DNA from: Phytopseudomonas punonensis
GTDB taxonomy: Bacteria > Pseudomonadota > Gammaproteobacteria > Pseudomonadales > Pseudomonadaceae
DNA length: 64,000 nucleotides
Direction: 5' to 3'
Assembly: GCF_900142655.1 (NCBI RefSeq)
Contig: NZ_FRBQ01000005.1
Coordinates: forward strand, 124,001 to 188,000
The first letter of the stretch is position 1, and each line of letters opens with the position of its first letter. Shown here piece by piece: positions 38,992 to 47,795 of the stretch. A model generated the notes under the pieces. The model saw nothing but the letters and a program-made list of their open reading frames with translations. It ran no database searches and was not told where the DNA came from. A program made the translations under genes and the position numbers.

Positions 38992-40302
38992 TTACTGACA
39001 GCTAATGAGTGAAGCCAGGCGATGCAAGGCGGCATCGTCAGCGAGTTGCAGATCCGCGCTGATCGCGGCCAAGCGCGCCTCGGGCAGGGATCGAAGGTTG
39101 GTGCGCAGCTTGGCCAGCACATCGGTGGGCGCGGCGGCGGTTTCCAGGCGGGTCACGCAGTGGCTGTGGGACGTGCCATCGACCATGAACAGGGTGACGC
39201 GGTGAAAGCGGCGTTCCGGGTCGAGCTCGTCGGCCGGCGCAGTCGGGTCCGGTACCCGCCGCACCCTGGCGGCCAGCGCGGCGATCTGAGTATCGACCGG
39301 TTCTTCGCCGTAACGCTGGAGGGAAATGGCGCCGTTGAGCAGCGCATCGGCGATCACGTATTCAAGGCTGAAGCGCGCTTGCACACCATTGACCGGGGCG
39401 GTGATATTGGCCGCGGTGTCGGCGCCCGGCGGAAAGCTCACCTCGATATGCTGCAGCGCATCCAGGTCCGCGCCGAGCCGCTCGCGCAGTACGAAGGCCG
39501 CCTCCGCCGCGCTGTGGGTACCGCCGCAGGTGGGGTAGCGCTTGAACTCCAGGCCGGGTGCGATGATCCGCCAGGGTGCGCCCCACCCGGCCAAGAGATC
39601 GCCGGGGCGTTCGACGCCATAACCCAGGGTGGCCAGGAATGCCTCCAGCACGCCGTGGCGCTGCGCGGCGAAACCGGCACGGGCCAACTCGACGCTGTTG
39701 ACGGCACCTCGTGCGGCCAGGCCGGCGTGCAGGGCCTTGGCCGCGGAGCCGAACTGGGCGCGCAGGCCCGAGGCCTGGGTAGCAGCCAGGCCAAGGGCGA
39801 TTTCAGTTTGTTCGTGCGTCAGGCGCAGCAGCCGGCATGCGGCGCCAGTCGCCGCGATCACACCCAGCGTTGCGGTGCTGTGCAGCCCGGCTGCGTAATG
39901 GCGCGTACCGATGGCCTTGCCCAGGCGGCCGGCCAGTTCGACACCGACGATATAGGCGTCGAGAAAGTCTTCGGCTGCCGAGCCCGGCTGATCCCCGAGC
40001 AAGGCCAACAGCGTCGACAGCACCACGGTGGTCGGGTGGCCGCGAAAGGTCGCATGGTAATCGTCGAAATCCAGCGCGTGGCTCATGTAACCCAGCTGCA
40101 GGGCATGATTTTCCGTGCTGCGCGCAGCCGGAAACACCGCGCACAGCGGCGCCAGGCCCGAGTCCTGGATCAGGCCGAGCTGCACGGGCAGCAGGCAGGC
40201 GAAGTAATCGATCAGGCCCTCGCGGGCACGGTCGCGCTCGTCAGACCCAGGCTGGCTGTCGGCGAGCGTTCTGGCCAGTTGACCGCTGAGGGATATGTTC
40301 AA
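38992..40302 (-). CDS. MmgE/PrpD family protein
   Basis: 436 residues in the 2-methylcitrate dehydratase / cis-aconitate decarboxylase / iminodisuccinate epimerase fold family. Typical blocks: H-A-L-D-F-D-D-Y-H near residue 74, H-P-T-T-V-V-L-S-T-L-L-A-L, G-R-L-G-K-A-I-G, the G-L-H-S-T-A-T-L-G-V-I-A-A-T-G-A-A region, K-A-L-H-A-G-L-A-A-R-G, and K-R-Y-P-T-C-G-G-T-H. No prpB or prpC is nearby, so a propionate role is unlikely. It is the first gene of the monooxygenase/ABC operon, where it may isomerise or dehydrate a polycarboxylate intermediate. Confidence 0.9.
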   Translation of the reverse strand: MNISLSGQLARTLADSQPGSDERDRAREGLIDYFACLLPVQLGLIQDSGLAPLCAVFPAARSTENHALQLGYMSHALDFDDYHATFRGHPTTVVLSTLLALLGDQPGSAAEDFLDAYIVGVELAGRLGKAIGTRHYAAGLHSTATLGVIAATGAACRLLRLTHEQTEIALGLAATQASGLRAQFGSAAKALHAGLAARGAVNSVELARAGFAAQRHGVLEAFLATLGYGVERPGDLLAGWGAPWRIIAPGLEFKRYPTCGGTHSAAEAAFVLRERLGADLDALQHIEVSFPPGADTAANITAPVNGVQARFSLEYVIADALLNGAISLQRYGEEPVDTQIAALAARVRRVPDPTAPADELDPERRFHRVTLFMVDGTSHSHCVTRLETAAAPTDVLAKLRTNLRSLPEARLAAISADLQLADDAALHRLASLISCQ

Positions 40303-40697
40303 AAAGGCACCTTCAAAGTAAGGCCTTGACCTGTATCAAAAAATTACGCAATCGAGCATTTTCCTTGTCACCAGACGAGGCTGCAACTTTGAAAAAAGTC
40401 TTTGCTTATTACCAAATGAAATAACGACTTCCCCTCATCTATAAGGGTTCAGCGTGGCGTCGTGTGCTTCGCCGTTTGCGGCTGCCGAGCTGGATCCAGG
40501 CTGGCGCATTGTCACTGGGGTGCGCCTCGCCGCGTACTTAAGTGCAGGCACACCACATCTGGGCTCTCGAGCTCCAGTCAGCTCAGCAGGTTGGGCAGTC
40601 GAGCGGTGATGCCATTGATATTGAAGGTGGCGACGCGCAGGCGCTTCATCAGCGGCTCCGTGAACGGTCATGTCCAGGTTATGACCGGCTCAAAGGG
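40303..40697. other. Gene-free stretch, 395 bp, probable promoter of the MmgE/PrpD operon
   Basis: No gene is seen. The left half is A+T-rich (around 40320-40430) compared with flanking genes. It includes TTATT (40406-40410) and AATAA (40420-40424) arranged as an inverted repeat, which could be a LysR-type regulator site. The right half looks like decayed coding DNA next to the AraC fragment. Confidence 0.4.
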
Positions 40698-41045
40698 CTA
40701 TCGATGCTGGCGGGTGATGGATGGCGGTGCTTGCTCAGGCCCGGCGACACCCGCAATGGCGGCGCGCGCGGTCTGCGACGGCAGTTCGGCAAACAGCTCG
40801 TAGTACTCTGCAGCGAAATGGCTGAGGTGCTGGAAGCCCCATTGCTCCGCCGCGTCGATCGACAGCTGCGCTGCCCTTGTCGTCATCAAGGTGCGGCGCA
40901 CGCCATTGAGGGGCACTGAGCGCAGGTAATTGAGCGGCGTGGTCTCGGCGGCTGCGTGAAAGCTGTTTTGCAGGGTGCGCCGGCTGATCTGCAGCCGCTC
41001 GCAAAGATCGATTACTCTCGGCGCGTGGGTCATTTCTGCGGCCAA
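40698..41045 (-). pseudogene. AraC-family regulator fragment (DNA-binding domain only)
   Basis: 115 residues matching the C-terminal double helix-turn-helix domain of AraC/EutR-like regulators: V-I-D-L-C-E-R-L-Q-I-S-R-R-T-L-Q-N-S-F, then P-L-N-Y-L-R-S-V-P-L-N-G-V-R-R and W-G-F-Q-H-L-S-H-F-A-A-E-Y-Y-E-L-F-A-E-L-P-S-Q-T. The same frame continues open upstream to a TAA near 41182-41184 without a good start codon, and still looks AraC-like at F-I-V-E-K-C-H-R-L-L. The sensory N-terminal domain is missing, so this is most likely a remnant. Confidence 0.75.
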
Positions 41046-41271
41046 CAGACGATGGCATTTCTCGACGATAAAGCTGCGCGTCGAGCTCGGCGAACGCTGC
41101 TGCTTATCAGAGGCAGGTTTGAGAAACGAACGCCTCCTTCCCAGGTGGCGTTCGTGCTTGTGCAGAAGACAGATTTTTTAGACGGCCAGCGAGAAACGGC
41201 GAGACTTACATAACGACACGCTCTGAAATAATATAACATATAAAATCTCGCCACTTCGGAAGCGTAGCATC

Positions 41272-42488
41272 ATGCACAGGCGTCACCTCCTGCACCTGGC
41301 TCTGGCAGGTATCACCCTGCCCTGGGCTGTCGCCGCTTCCGCTACGCAGAAAATCGTGCATGCCCGCGCCTGGGATGACGGCGACAAGCTGAGGCTGGTG
41401 TTCGAATTGAGCGGCCCGGCGAAATACCAGATTTTCACGTTGAAAGCGCCCGACCGGCTGGTCGTCGATCTGGCGGACACCGGCACCTTTGCAGGCTTGA
41501 ACGAATTGCCGGCTGGCAACCGCCTCCTTGGCGCCGTGCGCAGCGGCCCTCGGGCTGGGGGTACGCGTATCGTACTCGATCTCAAGCAACCAGCCCGAGT
41601 GGAAAGCTTTCTGCTCGGCCCTTCTGGCAGCGAGGGGCATCGCCTGGTGGTCGATCTGCACAGCGCTGCAATAGCGGCGCCGCAGATTGCCAAGGCGCAG
41701 CCGGCAGCCGCTGTTACTGCTGCTGCCACTGCAGGGCAGCGCGATGTGGTCGTGGTGATTGATGCCGGGCACGGCGGCAAGGACCCTGGTGCGGTGGGTG
41801 GCAACGGCGAGCAGGAAAAGATCGTGGCCCTGGCCATCGCCCGACTGCTGGCCGATAAGCTCAATCGCCAGCGTGGTTTCAAGGCGCAGCTGGTGCGCAG
41901 CTGGTGCGCAATCAGGACGTTTTCATACCGCTGCGCAAACGCGTGGAAGTTGCCCGCCGCTACAACGCCGACCTGTTCATCTCCGTGCATGCCGACGCCG
42001 CGCCGCGGCGCAACGCCTCGGGCGCTTCGGTGTTCGCCCTCTCGGAAAGCGGCGCCACCTCGACCACCGCCCGCTGGATGGCCGAACGGGAGAACAGCGC
42101 CGATATCCTCGGCGCCCGCGAGCTGCTGTCGCTGAAGAACAAGGATCCGGTGCTCGCCGGGGTGCTGCTGGACATGTCGCTGAACGCCACCATCAGCACC
42201 AGTCTGGGGTTGGGCAAGACGGTTCTCGACAATGTCGGCAAGGTGGCTGGCGTGCATCAGAAGCGCGTCGAGCAGGCCGGCTTTGCGGTGCTGAAATCAC
42301 CGGATATCCCGTCGATTCTGGTGGAGACCGGTTTCATCTCCAACTCCGGCGATTGCCGCAAACTCTGCGACCCGCTGCACCAGAAACGCGTGGCCCAGGC
42401 GATTTTAGATGGGTTGCAGAAGCATTTCACGGCCAGCCCGCCGGCGGGTACTTATCTGGCGAGTCGGAAGGCTGAAGCGCTTACCTAA
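41272..42488 (+). pseudogene. amiC: N-acetylmuramoyl-L-alanine amidase (AmiC-like), frameshifted
   Basis: The gene reads in one frame from 41272 through the signal peptide (twin Arg in M-H-R-R-H-L-L, Tat-like), the AMIN domain (about 27-130) and the start of the Amidase_3 domain (V-I-D-A-G-H-G-G-K-D-P-G-A, zinc His). At 41887-41908 an 11-bp unit is doubled and the frame shifts. The rest (N-Q-D-V-F-I-P-L-R-K-R-V-E-V-A-R to the stop at 42488) continues in another frame, with I-S-V-H-A-D-A and I-L-V-E-T-G-F-I-S-N intact. Removing one copy restores a full-length amidase. As read, the product lacks most of the catalytic domain and should be inactive. Functional relatives cleave septal peptidoglycan during cell separation. 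Confidence 0.9.
41887..41908 (+). repeat. 11-bp tandem duplication inside the amidase gene
   Basis: CAGCTGGTGCG occurs twice head-to-tail (41887-41897 and 41898-41908). Single-copy reading gives K-A-Q-L-V-R-N-Q-D-V-F, as expected for the family. The extra copy adds 11 bases, which is not a multiple of three. Confidence 0.95.
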
Positions 42489-42602
42489 ATAGCGGCAGTC
42501 AAAGACAGTGGGAACGGGCGGGGACGTCGCATCACAGGATGCATTGGTGGGCTGTCGCAGACCGCCGCCCAGCCCAAAGTCTTCGATAAACACCACATAC
42601 CT

Positions 42603-42650
42603 GTGGGAACGGGCCATGCCCGTGATTTCGCGCGCATGGCGCGCTCCCAC
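42603..42650. repeat. REP/BIME-type palindromic repeat
   Basis: GTGGGAACGGGCCATGCCCG followed, after a short gap, by a partly complementary half ending GCGCGCTCCCAC. This is the look of paired Pseudomonas REP units (GTGGGAGC...GCTCCCAC) in an intergenic space. A partial second unit (GTGGGAACGGGCGGGG) begins near 42509. It lies between the amidase pseudogene and the end of the siderophore operon. Confidence 0.75.
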
Positions 42651-42698
42651 ATAGGTTAGGCGTTAGCCGTCAATGGGGCTGTTGTCGTAGGGTGGACG

Positions 42699-43307
42699 CT
42701 AGCCCACCAACTGGTCCAGCCGAGCCTGCAACTCAGCACGCCGTGCCGCATCGGCCACTTCCTTGTTCTGCAGCCGCTCCAGCAATTCGCCGGCCTGTTC
42801 GGGCGACAGCACATAAATCCCATCGTCATCGGCGACCAGCAGATCACCCGGCTGCACCCGCACGCCGCGTATCGTCACCGGAACGTTGACCGCACCTTGC
42901 TCGCCAAGCGGGCGTGTGGTGTAGGCGCTGACGCCGCTGCAGAAGATAGGCAGTCCCAGCGTTCGTAGCGCGCGCACGTCGGTCACCGGCCCGTCGATCA
43001 CCACTCCGGCCAGGCCCTTGATGCGCGCTGCGAGGGTGCGCAGCTCGCCCCAGCAGGCGCAGGTCGCCTCGCCGCTGTTGGCGACCACCAGCACGTCGCC
43101 CGGTTGGCTGGCGATCAGCGCATCGCGCAGCACGCTGCCATCCGGCGCGTGGATCTGCGCGGTGGTAACTCGGCCGACGATGTGCACATCGGCCACCAGC
43201 GGCGGCAGGCCGTGGATGTGTCCTTCCTGCAACACGTGACCGATGGTTGACGCGGCGATGCCGCGATAGGCGTCGATCAATGTAGCGGGAACGGATTCGG
43301 TAGTCAT
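42699..43307 (-). CDS. RraA-like family protein (possible HMG/CHA-type aldolase)
   Basis: 202 residues from the ATG at 43307, which overlaps the reductase stop by ATGA. RraA-fold features: G-D-V-L-V-V-A-N-S-G-E-A-T-C-A-C-W-G-E-L, G-L-A-G-V-V-I-D-G-P-V-T-D-V and P-G-D-L-L-V-A-D-D-D-G-I-Y-V-L. The D-G-x-V-x-D stretch and the G-E-L pocket are those of the class II 4-hydroxy-4-methyl-2-oxoglutarate aldolase subgroup rather than the RNase E inhibitor. It is the last gene of the achromobactin operon; a role in making or recycling a 2-oxo acid building block is inference. Confidence 0.82.
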   Translation of the reverse strand: MTTESVPATLIDAYRGIAASTIGHVLQEGHIHGLPPLVADVHIVGRVTTAQIHAPDGSVLRDALIASQPGDVLVVANSGEATCACWGELRTLAARIKGLAGVVIDGPVTDVRALRTLGLPIFCSGVSAYTTRPLGEQGAVNVPVTIRGVRVQPGDLLVADDDGIYVLSPEQAGELLERLQNKEVADAARRAELQARLDQLVG

Positions 43308-44074
43308 CGCGGGGCCTTGGGTCGGATCAGTGGGCAGGTGGAGCAATATTCCACCGGGTCGCTGGCCTGGTAGTAGAAGCAGCAGGTGCGGCGGAACCGT
43401 ACGGCGCGCGCGCCGTCATCGAGCAGCGTCAATGGTCGGTTGAAATGCTGCAGCGGGTTGTAGTCGAGGCCGAAAAGGCTGCCGGGAGCCTGCTCGGTCA
43501 GCCAGCGAAAGTCTTCGGCGCAGCGCTGGCGCGTCTCGGCGCAGTCGAGCTTGGCCAGGCGGCGCTCGTACAGCGAGTAGACGCGCACCGCGGTGTTCTC
43601 CCAGAGGATGCGTCGCGACACGCCGGTGAGCCGGTAGAAGCTCTCCCATAACGGCTGCAGCAAGCCGGCGAACAGCTCACCGGCCACCGCCTCGCGCCAG
43701 GCATCGCGCGCGCCGGGTTCGGGCCGGGAGATGGCCAGGCTGCGCAGCGGCAGCGACGAGGTCCACAGGCCGTCATCGTGGCCGTATTCGATGAAGGTGT
43801 TGTCCAGCGACAGCTCAAGTCCCTTGTCATAGGCGGACATGGCGTACAGGCAGGCGCCGGTGAGCAGAAACGACTGACGCTTGCCCAGCAGCGAGGCGGT
43901 AATGCGCCGTGACGACGAGAGAATCACCGGGCCTAGCCTGTCCAGCAGCGCTGTGCAGGTGTTTGTGTCGAGCAGCTCGGCGGCCGGTAGGCTGCGCTCA
44001 ATATCCCGTTCGCTTTCACGGCGCAGCCGCAGCGCGCCGGAAAGGCTGGCCCATTCGGCGTCGCTGAAGCTCAT
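43304..44074 (-). CDS. FhuF-type siderophore-iron reductase
   Basis: 256 residues from the ATG at 44074, overlapping the upstream ATPase stop by ATGA. The C-terminal 2Fe-2S signature of FhuF is present: R-R-T-C-C-F-Y-Y-Q, ten residues after the second Cys, then C-S-T-C-P-L (Cys-Cys-x10-Cys-x2-Cys). This cytoplasmic group reduces ferric iron in imported hydroxamate or carboxylate siderophores to release Fe(II). Its place after cbrD fits iron release from ferric achromobactin. Confidence 0.9.
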   Translation of the reverse strand: MSFSDAEWASLSGALRLRRESERDIERSLPAAELLDTNTCTALLDRLGPVILSSSRRITASLLGKRQSFLLTGACLYAMSAYDKGLELSLDNTFIEYGHDDGLWTSSLPLRSLAISRPEPGARDAWREAVAGELFAGLLQPLWESFYRLTGVSRRILWENTAVRVYSLYERRLAKLDCAETRQRCAEDFRWLTEQAPGSLFGLDYNPLQHFNRPLTLLDDGARAVRFRRTCCFYYQASDPVEYCSTCPLIRPKAPR

Positions 44075-44862
44075 CGTGGAATGTCCCGGCCGAAGGGAAT
44101 GCACAGCGGTGTGTGGAAGAACGGGTCGGGGATGATCCGGCAGTCGAGGTCGAACACGGTCTTGACCAGTTCTTCGCTGAGGATGTCCGCCGGCTTGCCC
44201 TGGGCGTAGGCGGTGCGCTGGTGCACGGCGACCATGTGGTCGGCGTAGCGACAGGCCAGGTTGAGGTCGTGCAGCACCATGACGATGGTCTTGCCCTCCT
44301 GGCGATTGAGCTCGCGCAGCAGGTCCAGCACCTCGATCTGGTGGGCCAGGTCGAGAAAGGTGGTCGGCTCGTCGAGCAGCACCAACTCGGTTTCCTGGGC
44401 CAGAGTCATGGCGATCCAGGCGCGCTGCCGTTGGCCGCCGGAGAGCGCGTCGACCGGGCGGTCGGCGAGCTCATCGAGGCCGGTACGGGTCAGCGCGCGG
44501 GCCACCACGGCCTCATCTTCGGCCGACCACTGCTGCATCCAGCTCTGGTACGGGTAACGTCCCAGGGCGACCAGCTGACGGACGCTGATGCCCTCGGGCG
44601 CTACCGGCATCTGCGGCAGGATCGCCAGCTCCCGCGCTACGGCGGCGGTTGGTTTGCGCTGGATGTCGGCGCCGTTGAGGATCACCGTGCCGGACTGGGG
44701 CTTGAGCAGCCGCGCGAAGGCTTTCAGCAGCGTGCTCTTGCCGCAGCCGTTGCTGCCGATCAGCACCGAGACCTGGCCGCGGGGCAATTCCAGATCGAGG
44801 TTGTCGATGATGGTCTGGCGCTGGTAGGCCAGGGTCAGGTTGCGGCTGGCGATGGCGGTCAT
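44071..44862 (-). CDS. cbrD: Ferric achromobactin ABC transporter ATP-binding protein
   Basis: 263 residues from the ATG at 44862. FecE/FepC-type ATPase: Walker [10 protein letters not shown] (36-44), signature L-S-G-G-Q-R-Q-R, Walker [13 protein letters not shown], and switch His in M-V-L-H-D-L-N. It powers import through CbrB-CbrC. A spurious 102-codon upstream extension overlaps cbrC in another frame. The assignment to achromobactin rests on the cluster. Confidence 0.93.
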   Translation of the reverse strand: MTAIASRNLTLAYQRQTIIDNLDLELPRGQVSVLIGSNGCGKSTLLKAFARLLKPQSGTVILNGADIQRKPTAAVARELAILPQMPVAPEGISVRQLVALGRYPYQSWMQQWSAEDEAVVARALTRTGLDELADRPVDALSGGQRQRAWIAMTLAQETELVLLDEPTTFLDLAHQIEVLDLLRELNRQEGKTIVMVLHDLNLACRYADHMVAVHQRTAYAQGKPADILSEELVKTVFDLDCRIIPDPFFHTPLCIPFGRDIPR

Positions 44863-44873
44863 TTCAGGAGTCC

Positions 44874-45905
44874 TCACTGCCGCTGCTTGATCAGCAGATA
44901 AAGAAAATACGGGGTGCCGAACACGGCAACGAAGATGCCGGCAGGCAAATCCAGCGGCAGGAACAGGGTGCGCCCGGCCAGGTCGGCGAGCATCACCAGG
45001 TTGGCACCGACCAGCGCCGCCATGCAGGCCTGGGCGGCGAAACCGATGGGGATCAGTTGGCGAGCGATATGCGGCGCGATCAAGCCGACGAAGGCCATGG
45101 CGCCGCCCCAGGCGATGGCCGAGCCGGCCAGGGCCACGCTGACGGCAAGAAGTGCGGCGCGCAGCCACTGCACGCGCACGCCGATGCCGCGGGCCAGCCC
45201 CTCATCCAGCTGCTGAACCACCACATGGCGCGACAGCAATACCAGAACCGGCAGCAGGCACAGCAGCACACCCGCCAGCGCCTTGACCTCTCGCCAGCCC
45301 GCGCCGTACACGCTGCCGGTCAGCCACACGTAGGCCGACAAGGTGGTGCTAAGCGGGCTGAACACCAGCATGAAGGTGGTGGCCGCAGCCAGCATGGCCG
45401 ATACACCCACGCCGATCAGCACCAGGCGCAGCGGTGACGTGCCCTGCTTCCAGGCCAGGCCGTAGACCGCTAGCGCGGCGCTACCGGCGCCGAGCATCGC
45501 CGCCAGCGGCAGGCCGCCCATGCCCCAGGTCGCCGCGAAGGCCGACAGGTACAGCACCGCCGCAGCACTGGCGCCGCTGGACAGCCCAAGCAAATCCGGC
45601 GAGGCAAGCGGGTTGCGCACGATGGCCTGCAGGATCAAACCGGACACCGCCAGGGCACCGCCGATCAGCGCGCCGAGCAGCAGGCGCGGCAGGCGCAGTT
45701 GCTCGACGATGAAGCTCAGTCCGGCACCGCCCTCACCCGCCAGCACGGCAGCGACCCGCTGCGGCGAGAGCATGACTTTGCCCAGACACAAGCCGAGAAC
45801 CAGCACGAAAAGGCTGAACAGCACAGCCAGTAGCAGGCGCAGCGCGCCGGTGCCCTCGATACGCCGAGAGAAACCGTGCCAGCGCAGGATGCGAGGTCTA
45901 GGCAT
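44874..45905 (-). CDS. cbrC: Ferric achromobactin ABC transporter permease (FecCD family)
   Basis: 343 residues from the ATG at 45905 (GGAGG 7 bp upstream; a GTG four codons earlier is less likely). About ten helices. Family motifs include [36 protein letters not shown] and [11 protein letters not shown]. It overlaps the cbrB stop by 8 bp and pairs with CbrB as heterodimer. Confidence 0.93.
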   Translation of the reverse strand: MPRPRILRWHGFSRRIEGTGALRLLLAVLFSLFVLVLGLCLGKVMLSPQRVAAVLAGEGGAGLSFIVEQLRLPRLLLGALIGGALAVSGLILQAIVRNPLASPDLLGLSSGASAAAVLYLSAFAATWGMGGLPLAAMLGAGSAALAVYGLAWKQGTSPLRLVLIGVGVSAMLAAATTFMLVFSPLSTTLSAYVWLTGSVYGAGWREVKALAGVLLCLLPVLVLLSRHVVVQQLDEGLARGIGVRVQWLRAALLAVSVALAGSAIAWGGAMAFVGLIAPHIARQLIPIGFAAQACMAALVGANLVMLADLAGRTLFLPLDLPAGIFVAVFGTPYFLYLLIKQRQ

Positions 45906-46887
45906 TGCGACCTCCACGGCGCGCCAGAGCGATAAAGAACGGCGCGCCGAACAATGCGGTCATCACCCCGACCGGCACTTCCTGGGGCAGGATCACCACC
46001 CGGGCGAGCATGTCGGCGACCAGCAGCAGCGTGGCGCCGAGCAACGCGCAGCCAGGCAACATCACCCGATGGTCGATGCCGACCAGGCGACGCACCATGT
46101 GCGGCACGATCAGACCGATGAAACCGATGCTGCCCGCCAGGGCCACCGCGCTGCCGGCCAACATCACCACCAGCACGCCGAGTTGCAGGCGGATCAGGCC
46201 GGTGCGCTGACCAAGGCCGATGGCGATCTGTACGCCGGCATTAAGCACGTTGACCTGGGCGCCGAGCAGGCAGGCCACCAGCAGCGCTACCAGCGCGCAG
46301 ATCAGCAGCGGCACGGCGGTGGCCAGGCTGCGCTCGCTGAGCGAACCAGCCAGCCAGAACAACACGGTATCCAAACCTTGTTGGTCAATGACCAGCAGCG
46401 CCTGGCTGAATGCCGTGAACAGCGCGGTGATCGCCGCCCCCGCGAGTACCATGCGCAGCGGGTTGAGCGCGCCCTGCCCGCTATTGCCCACCGTCCAGAC
46501 CAGCGCACCGGCCACGGCGGCGCCGAAGAAGGAGCTCCACAGCCACTGCTCTGGCGAGTCGAGGGAGAACAGCGACAGGCTGACGATCAGCGCGAAGGTC
46601 GCCCCGGCGTTGATACCGAACAACCCCGGCGACGCCAGCGGGTTGCGGGTCATGGCCTGCATCAGCGCGCCGGCCACCGCCAGGCTGGCGCCGACCACCA
46701 CTGCCATCAGCGTGCGCGGCAGCCGGGTGGTGTTGACCAGCAGGTGATCGACGTTCAGCGGGTCGGCATGCAGCAAGGCGTTGAACACGGTGTGCGGGGC
46801 GATCCAGTTGGAGCCGGTGGACAAGCTCAGCACGCAGCAAGCCAGCAGCACGATCGAGGCGATGATCAGTTTGCTCCACGCCGTCAT
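45898..46887 (-). CDS. cbrB: Ferric achromobactin ABC transporter permease (FecCD family)
   Basis: 329 residues with the same ten-helix plan: [35 protein letters not shown] and [12 protein letters not shown]. The ATG overlaps the cbrA stop by four bases. The two permeases are diverged paralogues in tandem, normal for siderophore importers. Confidence 0.93.
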   Translation of the reverse strand: MTAWSKLIIASIVLLACCVLSLSTGSNWIAPHTVFNALLHADPLNVDHLLVNTTRLPRTLMAVVVGASLAVAGALMQAMTRNPLASPGLFGINAGATFALIVSLSLFSLDSPEQWLWSSFFGAAVAGALVWTVGNSGQGALNPLRMVLAGAAITALFTAFSQALLVIDQQGLDTVLFWLAGSLSERSLATAVPLLICALVALLVACLLGAQVNVLNAGVQIAIGLGQRTGLIRLQLGVLVVMLAGSAVALAGSIGFIGLIVPHMVRRLVGIDHRVMLPGCALLGATLLLVADMLARVVILPQEVPVGVMTALFGAPFFIALARRGGRNA

Positions 46888-47795
46888 GCCGCGGCGTCCT
46901 GCAGCAGGGTGCGTTCGATGTCATCGAGGATGCGGTTGGCGCCGAGGATGCCGCCGGAAAATATCCAGGCCACACCATCCACCCACCACACTTGGCCAGC
47001 TTTGGGTGCAGCCATGCGTTGCCATAACGGGTGATGGGTAATCGCCTGGTAATTGCGCTGCACTGCCGGGCTGTCGGCACGGCCGAACACGAAGAACACG
47101 TCGGCGTCGGCCACCGGCAGGCTTTCGCGGCTGCGCAGCTTGATGGAAACACCGGTGGCATCGCGGCTCTGGCGGTTCCACACGAAGCCCAGTTCGGCCA
47201 GCACGCTGCCGGCGAAGCTGTCGGGCAGGTAGCTGCGCACGTGGTCTTCACGGACGTCCAGCACCGATACGCTGAGTGGCCAGCGCGCGCCGAACTTGGT
47301 GGCCAGGCGCGTGCGCACGGCGCTGATACGTGCATCCCAACGCGCTTGCAAAGCCTGCGCTTCGACGTCGCGCGCTGTGGCGGCGCCCATCACGCGCAGG
47401 GTGTGGCGGAATTCGAATACCTCGTCGAGCATCACCACCGGGCACAGCTGTTCGAGCAGCCCCTTGACCCGCTCGTGGCGAAAGCGCGAGGCGACGATCA
47501 GGTCCGGGGTGAGCAAGGCAATGTCCTCCAGGCTCGGCTGGGTTTCCAGGCCAACATGGGGCACACCTGCCAGCGCCGGGCGCAGGTAGCGATACATGGG
47601 CTTCTCGCTCCACGAATCGACCACGCCGGCCGGCCGAATGCCAAGCGCCACCGCAGTGTCGGTGGCGCCTTGAAACAAGGTGATGATGCGCTGCGGTGCA
47701 GGCCCGGCCTTGACCAAAGGCACTGCACCGGCGGCGATAACGGCCAGGGAAAGGCGCATCAACGTGCGCCTGGACAACGATCCACTAGGTTGCAA
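46884..47795 (-). CDS. cbrA: Ferric achromobactin periplasmic binding protein
   Basis: 303 residues of the class III (FecB/BtuF-like) binding fold. The N-terminus [17 protein letters not shown] has a twin-Arg-like start, so Tat export is possible; cleavage is likely after V-K-A (about 30). The mature part begins [24 protein letters not shown] and has [14 protein letters not shown]. It overlaps acsA by 11 bp and cbrB by 4 bp. Confidence 0.92.
   Translation of the reverse strand: MQPSGSLSRRTLMRLSLAVIAAGAVPLVKAGPAPQRIITLFQGATDTAVALGIRPAGVVDSWSEKPMYRYLRPALAGVPHVGLETQPSLEDIALLTPDLIVASRFRHERVKGLLEQLCPVVMLDEVFEFRHTLRVMGAATARDVEAQALQARWDARISAVRTRLATKFGARWPLSVSVLDVREDHVRSYLPDSFAGSVLAELGFVWNRQSRDATGVSIKLRSRESLPVADADVFFVFGRADSPAVQRNYQAITHHPLWQRMAAPKAGQVWWVDGVAWIFSGGILGANRILDDIERTLLQDAAA

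Noticed and set aside
45520-47034. 504-codon plus-strand open frame, and similar long ones at 48115-49749, 52314-53708 and 50446-51339
   Set aside because: All are antisense to the cbr and acs genes, with Gln/Arg/His-rich nonsense-like translations and no homology that I can see.
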